Assembly (NCBI RefSeq): GCF_002355515.1
Contig: NZ_AP014809.1
Coordinates: 3,558,501-3,622,500 of the forward strand
Source: Methylorubrum populi
Lineage (GTDB): Bacteria; Pseudomonadota; Alphaproteobacteria; Rhizobiales; Beijerinckiaceae
Reading direction: 5' to 3'
Length of the DNA: 64,000 nt
This document shows, one piece after another, positions 53,601-62,120 of the stretch. A program made the position numbers and the translations under genes. Position 1 is the stretch's first letter. The number at the start of each line of letters is the position of its first letter. The notes beneath the pieces are model-generated. The model had not been told where the DNA came from, did not search any database, and worked only from the letters and a program-made list of their open reading frames with translations.

Positions 53601-53663
53601 CCAGTGCCGTTCGGCTGCCACGGCTCCACCGTCGGTGGCCGACACCGGACGGATCGTTGTCAT
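50640..53663 (-). CDS. GAF-PAS-GGDEF-EAL dual c-di-GMP protein
   Basis: A 1007-residue cytoplasmic protein. Order: GAF domain (about residues 20-165, [20 protein letters not shown]), PAS domains (about 195-300, 320-430 and 440-560; [40 protein letters not shown]), GGDEF (about 570-730, [15 protein letters not shown] with the I-site RERD intact) and EAL (about 740-1000, [40 protein letters not shown]). Both catalytic motifs look complete, so it may make or break c-di-GMP. ATG 53663 starts just before the GAF domain; an ATG six codons earlier exists. Same strand as the diguanylate cyclase, 130 bp before it. Confidence 0.9.
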   Translation of the reverse strand: [1007 protein letters not shown]

Positions 53664-54119
53664 CGCTCGACTTCCCCGCAATGGCTCGACCGATCCGCGC
53701 CGCCAATGCGTTCGGTGACATTCGATGGAGTGTCGCAGCTTCAGGTTAAGAACGGTTCACACAGGGCACGATCACGGAGAGCGCCCGCTCGGGGACAAGG
53801 CACTACGGCGAAATTTTGCAAGTAAATCAGCGAATTGGATGATCTAATATCGATTTGGAAAGCAATTTCCCCGGTTTCGACGAAAATCCCGCTGCAGGAG
53901 GCAGGCACTTGTTGCGCACGCCATCGCAAGATCTTTCCAAGAGCCGACATGCGGCCCTTGAAGAGATGCGAATGACCTCAACAGCCAGGCGGGCTCGGAT
54001 TCGAATCGGCCTCAGGCCGAAGCCGGCCCATCACTCCGAGAGGGCGGCTTCGGACTCCGCGCGGCGCCGGCGGGTCGGCACGGGTCTCCGCTTCGATCGA
54101 GCCGAAAACCCGGGTCAGA
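53664..54119. other. Intergenic stretch with inverted repeat after gatB
   Basis: No gene supported. Upstream of the GGDEF-EAL gene lies an AT-rich segment at about 53810-53870. Downstream of gatB (minus strand) a 9-base inverted repeat, CCGAAGCCG (54017-54025) and CGGCTTCGG (54045-54053), could fold into a long-loop hairpin, but there is no T-run, so it is not called a terminator. Confidence 0.45.
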
Positions 54120-55592
54120 CTATTCGATACCGAGCTTGTCCTTGAGAAGCGCGTTCACGGCGGCCGGGTTGGCCTTGCCGCCGGTCGCCTTCATGGTCTG
54201 GCCGACGAACCAGCCGAGCAGGGTCGGCTTGGCCTTGGCCTGCTCGACCTTGTCGGGGTTGGCGGCGATGATCGCGTCCACCGCCGCCTCGATGGCGCCG
54301 GTATCGGTGACCTGCTTCATGCCGCGGGCCTCGACGATCTCCCGCGGGTCGCCGCCCTCGGACCAGACGATCTCGAACAGGTCCTTGGCGATCTTGCCGG
54401 AGATCACGCCCTCACCGATGAGATCGACGATGGTGCCGAGTTGCTCGGCGGAGACCGGCGTGTCCTCGATGGTTCGACCCTCTTTGTTGAGGCGGCCGAA
54501 GAGCTCGTTGATCACCCAGTTCGCCGCCGCCTTGCCGTCGCGGCCCCGCGCCACCGCCTCGAAATAATCGGCCGAGGCCCGCTCGGCGACGAGCACGCCG
54601 GCATCGTAGGCAGAGAGGCCGAAATCCTTGATGAAGCGCGCCTTCTTGGCGTCCGGCAGTTCCGGCAGGCCGGCGGCGAGCGCATCGACGTAGGCCTGGT
54701 CGAATTCGAGCGGCAGCAGGTCGGGATCGGGGAAGTAGCGGTAATCGTGCGCCTCTTCCTTCGAGCGCATCGAGCGGGTCTCGCCCTTGCCCGGATCGAA
54801 CAGGCGCGTCTCCTGATCGATCTTGCCGCCATCCTCCAGGATCGCGATCTGGCGGCGCGCCTCGACCTCGATCGCCTGGCCGATGAAGCGGATCGAGTTG
54901 ACGTTCTTGATCTCGCAGCGGGTGCCGAAGGGCTCGCCCGGCTTGCGCACCGAGACGTTCACGTCGGCGCGGAGACTTCCCTTCTCCATGTCGCCGTCGC
55001 AGGTGCCGAGATAGCGCAGGATCGTGCGCAGCTTCGTCACGTAGGCCTTGGCCTCCTCCGATGAGCGCAGATCGGGGCGCGAGACGATCTCCATCAGCGC
55101 CACGCCGGAGCGGTTGAGATCGACGAAGCTCTTGGTCGGATCCTGATCGTGCAGCGACTTGCCGGCATCCTGCTCCAGATGCAGACGCTCGATCCCCACC
55201 GTGATCGACTCGCCGTCGGGCAGATCGACCAGCACCTCGCCCTCGCCGACGATCGGATCCTTGTACTGCGAGATCTGGTAGCCCTGCGGCAGATCCGGAT
55301 AGAAGTAGTTCTTCCGGTCGAACACCGAGCGGTGGTTGATCTTCGCCTTCAGGCCGAGGCCGGTGCGCACGGCCTGGGCGATGCATTCCTCGTTGATGAC
55401 CGGCAGCATGCCGGGCATGGCCGCATCGACCAGGGAGACATGGTCGTTGGGCTCGCCGCCGAAGGCCGTCGAGGCGCCGGAGAACAGCTTGGAGCGGCTG
55501 GTGACCTGGGCGTGGATCTCCATGCCGATCACGACCTCCCAGTCGTGCAGGCCGCCCTTGATGAGCTTCTTCGGATCGACGCGCTCGGTCAT
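54120..55592 (-). CDS. gatB: Aspartyl/glutamyl-tRNA amidotransferase subunit B
   Basis: A 490-residue GatB, which with GatA and GatC converts Glu-tRNA(Gln) and Asp-tRNA(Asn) to the amide forms. The N-terminal block [20 protein letters not shown], the [20 protein letters not shown] region and the C-terminal YqeY-like tail ([40 protein letters not shown]) are complete. The rest of gatCA is not nearby. Start ATG at 55592. Confidence 0.97.
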   Translation of the reverse strand: MTERVDPKKLIKGGLHDWEVVIGMEIHAQVTSRSKLFSGASTAFGGEPNDHVSLVDAAMPGMLPVINEECIAQAVRTGLGLKAKINHRSVFDRKNYFYPDLPQGYQISQYKDPIVGEGEVLVDLPDGESITVGIERLHLEQDAGKSLHDQDPTKSFVDLNRSGVALMEIVSRPDLRSSEEAKAYVTKLRTILRYLGTCDGDMEKGSLRADVNVSVRKPGEPFGTRCEIKNVNSIRFIGQAIEVEARRQIAILEDGGKIDQETRLFDPGKGETRSMRSKEEAHDYRYFPDPDLLPLEFDQAYVDALAAGLPELPDAKKARFIKDFGLSAYDAGVLVAERASADYFEAVARGRDGKAAANWVINELFGRLNKEGRTIEDTPVSAEQLGTIVDLIGEGVISGKIAKDLFEIVWSEGGDPREIVEARGMKQVTDTGAIEAAVDAIIAANPDKVEQAKAKPTLLGWFVGQTMKATGGKANPAAVNALLKDKLGIE

Positions 55593-55665
55593 TCTCTTCG
55601 ACTTCGGTGCCGGCGCCGCCGGATCGGCGCCTTCCAGGGTGTGTAGGGAGCGGGTGCGCCGCGGG

Positions 55666-56451
55666 TCAAGCGGGCGGAGGGGCGGAGGGGCGCCACGCCG
55701 CGAGCGTCACCGCCGGGCCGTTCACGAAGTCCGGGGCATCGGCGATGACCCGGGTCTCGGTCAGGCCGTGATGGGCGAGCACCCGGATCAGGTCGGGCAG
55801 CTCCATCCAGCGGGTCTTGCCCTGGTTGCCGCCCCAGAAGGTGGCGAGCCCGCGGTCGCGGTAGGTCAGTTCGTGCAGGGTGAGCCGCATCCCCTCGTGC
55901 TCGACCGGGCGGGGCACGTGGCGGCGCATCCTCGGCTGGGCCGCGTAGTAATGCGTCCAGAGGAACAGCCGGTCGGAGCGGGCAGCGGCGAGGCGGATCA
56001 GTTCGAGGGGATCGAACATGTGGTAGAGGATGCCGCAGGCGAAGATGAGGTCGTAGCGCGGCCCCGGCGCGGCCAGATGCCGGCTGACGTCGCCGAGCAG
56101 GAAGGTCGAGCGGGTGAGTCCGGCGATGTTCTTGACGATGAGCGACTTGAGGAAAGCTTCCGAATTCGACTCGACCGCCGTGACGCTGCTGGCGCCGAGC
56201 GCTTCGAGCTGGCAGGTATGGGCGCCTTCGAGCGGCCCGAGTTCGAGGACGTCGTAACCGTCGAGGCGTCCGTCGCGGCCCAGGATCTCCGCCGCCTGAC
56301 GTGGGCGCGGATCGGCGCGGAAGCCCGGCAGGCCGCCACCGACCGGCAGGTCGGGCACGAGTTCGCTCAGATCGCTCGCCCAGCGCCCCTCGAACAGGTC
56401 GTAGGCGTTGCGGTGGCTGGGGACGTCGACGTTGAAGGTCCGCTTGATCAT
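55666..56451 (-). CDS. Class I SAM-dependent methyltransferase
   Basis: A 261-residue cytoplasmic protein with a Rossmann-like methyltransferase fold: motif I in [20 protein letters not shown] (about residues 68-87), the acidic end of strand 2 ([18 protein letters not shown]), and [23 protein letters not shown] block (here [20 protein letters not shown]). The GILYHMFDP string is seen in DUF1698/CmoB-like methyltransferases acting on small molecules or glycans. Substrate unknown. ATG 56451 is preferred to an upstream start 13 codons earlier. Confidence 0.8.
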   Translation of the reverse strand: MIKRTFNVDVPSHRNAYDLFEGRWASDLSELVPDLPVGGGLPGFRADPRPRQAAEILGRDGRLDGYDVLELGPLEGAHTCQLEALGASSVTAVESNSEAFLKSLIVKNIAGLTRSTFLLGDVSRHLAAPGPRYDLIFACGILYHMFDPLELIRLAAARSDRLFLWTHYYAAQPRMRRHVPRPVEHEGMRLTLHELTYRDRGLATFWGGNQGKTRWMELPDLIRVLAHHGLTETRVIADAPDFVNGPAVTLAAWRPSAPPPA

Positions 56452-56663
56452 GCCGTCGTCACGCCGTGCTGCCGATACGCCGTGCCGCACTGCGCGCCCC
56501 GCCTCCCGGCGTCAAGTCTCTGTGCCCTGAATGCAACATTCGGGAACGGATGCCGTGGGATCGGTGGGCGATCTTCTCCGCGGATATGACGGCCGTTCGA
56601 AATCGGCGTTTCCGACGATAGGCTTAGCTTCGGCGGCGGCGAGCACACTGGATCGATTGAAGC

Positions 56664-56676
56664 TGTAATTATTACA
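56664..56676. promoter_or_regulatory. Palindrome upstream of TonB-receptor gene, candidate operator
   Basis: TGTAAT-T-ATTACA, two perfect 6-base arms, in an AT-rich island within the 333-bp gap between the divergent methyltransferase (start 56451) and TonB receptor (start 56785). It lies 109 bp upstream of the receptor ATG, a reasonable operator place for an iron regulator such as Fur, RirA or Irr, but it is not a close match to a consensus I recall for any of them. The rest of the gap (56452-56784) holds no gene. Confidence 0.4.
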
Positions 56677-56784
56677 ATGACATAAGATAGTATTTGAACG
56701 AGTCCCGTTCTTGCGGTCTCAGCGCAGAACCCGCGCAGTCCGGCGCGCGAGGACTTCGAAGGAAGCCGGACCGGTCGATCTATC

Positions 56785-59076
56785 ATGAGGCATTGGACCT
56801 CCTCACGGCGTGCGGACTTCTCCGTCCGCTCGCTCGTCCTGTCGGGCATCGCCGGCTCCGTGCTGCTCGCCGGTCTCGGTTCAGCGCAGGCGCAGTCCTC
56901 GAAGCCGCGCGGCGCCTCGAATTCGCCGACGCCGGTCGGCGCCGCCGACGCCTCGGTGGTGCTCGAAGAACTCTCGGTCGAGGGTCAGCAGCCGACCTTC
57001 GGCACGACCGGCTTCGTGGCGACGCGCTCGACCGCGGGCACCAAGGGCAACGGCTCGATCCTCGAGACTCCCGCCACGGTCAGCGTCATCACCCGCGAGG
57101 AACTCGACGTGCGCGGCGTGCAGGATCTCAACACGGCGGTGGCCTACACCCCGAACGTCCAGGCGGTCGATTACCCCGGTGGCCAGGGCGGCCCCACCTT
57201 CACCCTGCGCGGCTTCAACGCGAACAACTTCGACAACGTCTACGAGGACGGCCTGCGCTACGGCTTCAACTCGTTCGACCAGAACGTCGAACCCTACGCC
57301 TACGAGCGCATCGACGTGGTGAAGGGTCCGATCTCGGTGCTCTACGGCGCCGGCCAGCCCGGCGGCATCATCAACCTCGTCTCGAAGCGTCCCTCCTTCA
57401 CGCCCTTCAACGAGGTGTTCCTGCAGGGGGGCAACCGCAGCCGGATCCAGGCGGGCTTCGACCTGACCGGGCCGGTCGAGGGCGCGCCTCAGTTCGCCTA
57501 CCGCATCACCGGCCTCATCCGGAACGCCGACAGCCAAGTCCGCTTCACGCCGGACGACCGGACTTTCATCGCCCCCGCCGTGACGTGGCGGCCCGATGCC
57601 GACACCTCGCTCACCGTGCTCGCCAAATATGCCGAATTCCGCGGCGGCGGCTCCGAGCAGAGCCTGCCGATCGTCGGCAGCATCATCCCGAGCGCGCGCG
57701 GCTTCTACCCGCGCGACGTCTTCGTCGGTCAGCCGAACTTCAACACCGGTCTCCTGGAGAACAAGGAGATCGGCTACATCCTCGACCACACCTTCGCGCC
57801 GGGCTGGCTGTTCCACTCGGCCTTCCGCGCCTACGAGACGACCTCGAAGTTCAACGCCACCGGGGCCTCGCCGGCCCAGACGCCCGGCAGCTTCCTGGCG
57901 GTCTCGGTCTTCCCCTACCTTCGCGACCAGTCGAGCCAGGGCCTGCTCGCCGACAACCACGTCGAGGGCCTGTTCGAGACCTTCGACGTCCAGCACAACG
58001 TGGTCTTCGGCGTCGACTTCCAGAACTATCTCCGCCGCGACGCGCGGACCTTCCCGCTCGGCTACCCGACCGCCGCCGCCAACCGGCTGATCGACCTCTA
58101 CAATCCCGTCTACAACCTCGGCATCGCCTTCCCCCAGCGGACGAATGTCGGCACCCGCGCGACGCAGCAGCAGACCGGCCTCTACTTCCAGGACCAGATG
58201 AAGTGGAACGGCTTCATTCTCACCGGCAGCGTGCGCAACGACTGGGTCGATCAGGAAGTCCGCACCACCTTCAACTTCCCCAACCTGCCGCTCCCGACCT
58301 TGAACCGGACCACGGTCGACCAGCAGAGCTTCTCCGCGCTGAGCTACCGCGTCGCCCTGGGCTACGAGTTCGACGCCGGGGTGGTGCCCTACGTCTCCTA
58401 CTCGACCTCCTTCAACCCGCAGATCGCCGGCCAGCGGGCCGACGGATCGGCGCTCGACCCGCGCGAGGCGAAGCAGATCGAGGGCGGCGTGAAGTGGCAG
58501 CCGGTCGGCAGCAACGCCCTCTACACGGCCTCGTATTTCGAGATCACGCAGACGAACATCCCGCTTGCCGATCCGCTCAACCCCGGCTTCTTCATCCAGA
58601 CCGGTGAAGCGGTGGCGAAGGGCTTCGAACTCGAGGGCAAGGCCAGCCTGTTCGAGGGGTTCAACCTGATCTTCGGCTTCGCGCATCTCGACACGCGGGT
58701 GACGAAGAACCAGTCGAACCCGGCCTTGGTCGGAAATCGGCTGGCCAATGCTCCAGGCAACACGGTGTCGCTGTTCGCCGACTATGCCTTCCCGCTCGGC
58801 TCGCCGTTCGGCGGCTTCCGCGCCGGGGCCGGCGTGCGCTATGTCGGCGCCCGCACCGACGCGACCAATGTCGACCGCATCCCGGCCTACGCCCTCGTCG
58901 ACGCCTCCCTCAGCTACGACCTCGCCAGGCTCGATCCCGCCTGGAACGGGGCAATCCTCTCGGTGAACGCGACCAACCTGTTCGACCAGCGCTACTTCAC
59001 CTCCGGCTTCTACACCGGCTACGTCTTCGAGGGCTTCCGCCGCAGCGTCTTCGGAACGCTGACCTATCGCTGGTAG
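56785..59076 (+). CDS. TonB-dependent siderophore receptor
   Basis: A 763-residue outer-membrane receptor. Signal peptide (SLVLSGIAGSVLLAGLGSAQ, AQ cleavage), then the plug domain (SILETPATVSVITREELDVR, TPNVQAVDYPGG, EDGLRYGFNSF, YERIDVVKGPISVLYGAGQP, GGIINLVSKRP) and a 22-strand barrel ending in the aromatic residue of GTLTYRW. The plug wording is that of ferric-siderophore receptors (FhuA/FpvA-like). The ligand is unknown. ATG 56785. It leads an operon with a PepSY membrane protein. Confidence 0.93.
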   Translation: MRHWTSSRRADFSVRSLVLSGIAGSVLLAGLGSAQAQSSKPRGASNSPTPVGAADASVVLEELSVEGQQPTFGTTGFVATRSTAGTKGNGSILETPATVSVITREELDVRGVQDLNTAVAYTPNVQAVDYPGGQGGPTFTLRGFNANNFDNVYEDGLRYGFNSFDQNVEPYAYERIDVVKGPISVLYGAGQPGGIINLVSKRPSFTPFNEVFLQGGNRSRIQAGFDLTGPVEGAPQFAYRITGLIRNADSQVRFTPDDRTFIAPAVTWRPDADTSLTVLAKYAEFRGGGSEQSLPIVGSIIPSARGFYPRDVFVGQPNFNTGLLENKEIGYILDHTFAPGWLFHSAFRAYETTSKFNATGASPAQTPGSFLAVSVFPYLRDQSSQGLLADNHVEGLFETFDVQHNVVFGVDFQNYLRRDARTFPLGYPTAAANRLIDLYNPVYNLGIAFPQRTNVGTRATQQQTGLYFQDQMKWNGFILTGSVRNDWVDQEVRTTFNFPNLPLPTLNRTTVDQQSFSALSYRVALGYEFDAGVVPYVSYSTSFNPQIAGQRADGSALDPREAKQIEGGVKWQPVGSNALYTASYFEITQTNIPLADPLNPGFFIQTGEAVAKGFELEGKASLFEGFNLIFGFAHLDTRVTKNQSNPALVGNRLANAPGNTVSLFADYAFPLGSPFGGFRAGAGVRYVGARTDATNVDRIPAYALVDASLSYDLARLDPAWNGAILSVNATNLFDQRYFTSGFYTGYVFEGFRRSVFGTLTYRW

Positions 59077-59086
59077 GGCCGAGGCC

Positions 59087-60319
59087 GTGACGCATCCGGC
59101 GCGCATCATGGCGGGGATGTCTGCGCGTCGGCCGGGCGTGGCGGCAAAGGCCCCGGTCCGGTTCACCGCGTCGCGCTCGTTTCGGATCGCGCTTTGGCTG
59201 CACCGCTGGACCGGGCTGATCGCGGCGCCGTTCTTCCTGATCCTCTGCATAAGCGGCACGATCCTGATCTTCCACGAGGAGATCGACGAGGGCTTCGGCT
59301 ACGCGACGCACACGGACGCGGCATCGCCGGGCACGCCCCCGCGGCCTCTCTCCGAGATCGTCGCCGCCGCATTGGCCACGGCTCCGGCGCGGCGGCCACT
59401 GGCCCTTGTCTTCGATGCGGACCATCCGGAGCGGGTCACGGTCAGCCTTGTCGAGCCCGGCGCACGCGCCTTCGACGGTGCCAAGCCCGTCGTCCTCGAC
59501 CGGTATCGCGGCACCGCGATCGAGGCGCCCGATCCGCGCTCGACGCCGACCGGGATCATCCTCACCCTGCACGCCAACTGGTTTCTCGGCCTGCCGGGCG
59601 AACTCGCGGGCGGGGTCGTCGCACTGCTCGTGGTGATCTGCCTCGTATCGGGAATCGTGATCTACGGCCCCTTCATCCGAGGGCTCGCCTTCGGCCTGAT
59701 CCGACGCGGCCGGGGAGAGCGCCTGCGCCAGCGCGACCTGCACAACTTCCTCGGCACGGTAACGCTCGGCTGGGCGCTTCTGGTCAGCGCCACCGGCGTC
59801 ACCCTGGCACTCGGCGACATCGCCCTGAAGGTCTGGCAGGCGACCGAACTGCAGCGCCTCGCCGCGACCCATGGCGGGCACAAGCGGGAGGCGGGGCCGA
59901 TCGCAGGGTCCGGCTCTTCCCTCGACGCGGTGCGCGCGGCCGCGGAAGCCGCCAAGCCGGGCTGGCGGACGAGCCTGATGCTCTATCCCGGCAGCGCCTT
60001 CTCCACCGAACGGCATTTCACGGTGCTGCTGGTCGGCCCCGAGGGCCTGCAGAAGCGGCTGTTCGAGATCGCCCTGGTCGACGCGGCCGATGCGCGGGTG
60101 GCCGAGATCGCGGCGCTGCCCTGGTACCTCGTGGTGACGCAGCTCTCGCAGCCGCTGCATTTCGGCGATTACGGCGGTCTGCCGCTCAAGCTGCTCTGGA
60201 CGGCCTGCGCGTGGTTCACGCTCTTCATCACCGGCAACGGCGCGTGGCTGTGGTTCGCCCGTCATCCGCGCCGCCGGAAGGCGAGGGACGACGAGCGCGG
60301 GGTGAGGCAAGCGGCATGA
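59087..60319 (+). CDS. PepSY-associated inner-membrane protein
   Basis: A 410-residue inner-membrane protein with about four helices (LWLHRWTGLIAAPFFLILCI, ELAGGVVALLVVICLVSGIV, LGWALLVSATGVTLALGDIA and ACAWFTLFITGNGAWLWF) bearing paired histidines (LWLHRWTG, DLHNFLG, LHANWFLG) that may bind heme. This PepSY_TM type often follows TonB siderophore receptors and is thought to reduce ferric siderophore iron in the periplasm. The start is a GTG at 59087; the ATG at 59108 is an alternative. It lies 10 bp after the receptor stop and overlaps the next gene. Confidence 0.88.
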   Translation: MTHPARIMAGMSARRPGVAAKAPVRFTASRSFRIALWLHRWTGLIAAPFFLILCISGTILIFHEEIDEGFGYATHTDAASPGTPPRPLSEIVAAALATAPARRPLALVFDADHPERVTVSLVEPGARAFDGAKPVVLDRYRGTAIEAPDPRSTPTGIILTLHANWFLGLPGELAGGVVALLVVICLVSGIVIYGPFIRGLAFGLIRRGRGERLRQRDLHNFLGTVTLGWALLVSATGVTLALGDIALKVWQATELQRLAATHGGHKREAGPIAGSGSSLDAVRAAAEAAKPGWRTSLMLYPGSAFSTERHFTVLLVGPEGLQKRLFEIALVDAADARVAEIAALPWYLVVTQLSQPLHFGDYGGLPLKLLWTACAWFTLFITGNGAWLWFARHPRRRKARDDERGVRQAA

Positions 60320-60492
60320 TCTGGGCGCGCCATCCCGTCGGCATCGCGCTGGCGGTGACGACCGTCACGATCACGGGGCTTGCCCTCATGCTGGCGGAAG
60401 CCGCGGCGTGGAAGGTCGCGGGCTTTACCCTGGCCGCAATCCCTCCGGCGGCCGGATTGGTGGCCTACCTGTCCCATCGACGAGACCGCTAA
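60316..60492 (+). CDS. Small two-helix membrane protein of the iron operon
   Basis: A 58-residue protein with two hydrophobic stretches (VGIALAVTTVTITGLALMLA and FTLAAIPPAAGLVAYL) and a basic end SHRRDR. The ATG overlaps the PepSY gene stop (ATGA), so translation is coupled. Small membrane proteins often close TonB/PepSY operons and may assist the reductase; function unproven. Confidence 0.75.
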   Translation: MIWARHPVGIALAVTTVTITGLALMLAEAAAWKVAGFTLAAIPPAAGLVAYLSHRRDR

Positions 60493-60543
60493 GGCTTACA
60501 GGACTCTCAACCCGGGCCGCAGCCGGACTAGCCGGCCTCGCCC

Positions 60544-61431
60544 TCAGATCACCGGCACGCCGCGGCCCTTGGCCTGATCGCCGGGCTCGACATGGATCAC
60601 TACCACCGCGCCCTCGATCTCCGCCTCGATCACTTCCTCCAGCCGGTCGCAGATCGCGTGGGATTCCGACACCGTCATCTCACCCGGCACGACGAGGTGG
60701 AAGTCGATGAAGGTGGCGCTGCCGGCATGGCGCGTCCGCACGTCGTGGGCCTCCAAGGCACCCTCGCTGTGGGCCGAGATCAGGCCGCGGATGCGGCCGA
60801 CCATCTCGGGCGAGGCCGCCTGATCCATCAGGCCGCTGATCGAATCGCGTACCATGGTCCAGCCCGACCACAGGATGTTGAGGGCCACGAGGCCCGCCAC
60901 CAGCGGATCGAGCACCAGCGTTCCCGTGGCGAGGACGAGCCCGAGACCGACGAGCACGCCGCCCGAGGTCACCACGTCGCTGACGATGTGGCGGGCATCG
61001 GCCATCAGAGCGGGCGAGCGCAGCCGCCGGCCGCGCCGGAACAGCAGCAGCGCCCAGACCGCGTTGATGAGCGTGGCGACGACGTTCACCGCCAGACCGA
61101 GGGCGGGCGCGTCGAGGGGCTTCGGGTCGAGGATGCCGAAATACGCCTCGCGCAGGATCAGCAGGGCGGCGACGATGACGAGCGCCCCCTCGATCACCGC
61201 GGAGAAATACTCGGCCTTGTGGTGGCCGTAGGGGTGATCCTCGTCGGCCGGCTGCGCGGCGACGCGCACGGCCAGAAACGCGCAGGCCGCGGCCACGACG
61301 TTGATGATGCTCTCCAGCGCGTCGGAATAGAGCGCAAGACTGCCGGTGAGCCAGTAGGCAGCGAATTTCAGCGCGGTGACGAGCACGCCGACGGCGGCGC
61401 TCGCCAGGGCGGCCTTCTCGGTTCCGGTCAT
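60544..61431 (-). CDS. Cation diffusion facilitator (CDF) metal exporter
   Basis: A 295-residue divalent-cation/proton antiporter. Six membrane helices; metal-site aspartates and histidine in LALYSDALESIINVVAAACA and ADEDHPYGHHKAEYFSAVI, the second site in MADARHIVSDVVTSGGVLVG; the cytoplasmic C-terminal domain (about 205-295) has HDVRTRHAGSATFIDFHLVV. The D-x3-D in SDALES and H-x3-D in HIVSD suggest a Zn/Fe/Mn-type exporter like FieF. The exact metal cannot be read from sequence. It lies near an iron-uptake operon. Confidence 0.92.
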   Translation of the reverse strand: MTGTEKAALASAAVGVLVTALKFAAYWLTGSLALYSDALESIINVVAAACAFLAVRVAAQPADEDHPYGHHKAEYFSAVIEGALVIVAALLILREAYFGILDPKPLDAPALGLAVNVVATLINAVWALLLFRRGRRLRSPALMADARHIVSDVVTSGGVLVGLGLVLATGTLVLDPLVAGLVALNILWSGWTMVRDSISGLMDQAASPEMVGRIRGLISAHSEGALEAHDVRTRHAGSATFIDFHLVVPGEMTVSESHAICDRLEEVIEAEIEGAVVVIHVEPGDQAKGRGVPVI

Positions 61432-61504
61432 GCGACTTTAACGGGCGGGGAGGGGACGGCCCCGCCCTTACGGTCCACGGTCCCGGAAGGCCACGGCAAA
61501 GGTT

Positions 61505-61759
61505 TTAGCCCGGGCTATCGTCCTCCGCTCCGGCCCCGGCCTGCGCGGTCGCGGGGAGGCGCCCGCGGGCGATCTCCTTCGCGCGGGAACGCTCGGCCTT
61601 CTCGAGAGCCCGCTGCGCCTTGCGGGCGTAGAGACGGCCGATCCAGCCGAAGCTCGCCCGCATGGACAGTTCGTCGAAGCGGGCCGCCTCCCGCTCCCAG
61701 TAGCGCACGAGTTGCGCGTCGAGCGTCTCGTGCGGCGGCTTTCTGGCAACTTCCGTCAT
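61505..61759 (-). CDS. Small cytoplasmic protein, unknown function
   Basis: An 84-residue charged, largely helical protein (HETLDAQLVRYWEREAARFD, LYARKAQRALEKAERSRAKE) with no signal or membrane span. Start ATG 61757-61759. Same strand as the next unknown gene, 33 bp after it, so the two probably share a transcript. No family recognised. Confidence 0.6.
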   Translation of the reverse strand: MTEVARKPPHETLDAQLVRYWEREAARFDELSMRASFGWIGRLYARKAQRALEKAERSRAKEIARGRLPATAQAGAGAEDDSPG

Positions 61760-61792
61760 GGCGCGAACATCCTCGGCGGCCGGCTCCGCACG

Positions 61793-62041
61793 TCACTCGT
61801 TCGGTGAGGGCGGCGCATCCGTTTCCTCCACCACCAGTGCCTGCGCATCGCCCCGGAAGCTGCCGGGTCCGACATCGCCGGTCGGGTGGCCAGGCGTGCC
61901 GAAGGGCTCGCTCGGATAGGCCTCCTCGAAGCGGCGGCGGGCATCGTCCGCATCCTCGGCCTTGAGGGTGATCCGCGGCGTCTCGGGCAGGGGCCAGCGC
62001 GGGTCGGCGGGATCGCGCGGCTGGACGGCGTACCATTTCAT
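61793..62041 (-). CDS. Small protein, unknown function
   Basis: An 82-residue protein that opens MKWYAVQPRDPADPRWPLPE and has a short helix around TLKAEDADDARRRFEEAYPS, then a Gly/Pro-rich end. Start ATG 62041; the frame is open further upstream but without sense. Unknown function; possible transcript mate of the 84-residue gene. Confidence 0.58.
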   Translation of the reverse strand: MKWYAVQPRDPADPRWPLPETPRITLKAEDADDARRRFEEAYPSEPFGTPGHPTGDVGPGSFRGDAQALVVEETDAPPSPNE

Positions 62042-62120
62042 CGTGGGCAGCTTCCTCGGTCGAACCTTCAAGTCGAAACGGTGTCTCAACGCGCGAGACG
62101 GCGCCTCGGCTGCACCGCTC

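Noticed and set aside
54017..54053. Terminator hairpin after gatB
   Set aside because: Nine-base arms but a 19-base loop and no T-run; not enough to call.
56881..59259. 792-codon minus-strand frame opposite the TonB receptor
   Set aside because: Antisense artefact of GC-rich coding DNA; no recognisable domain and the receptor on the other strand is complete.
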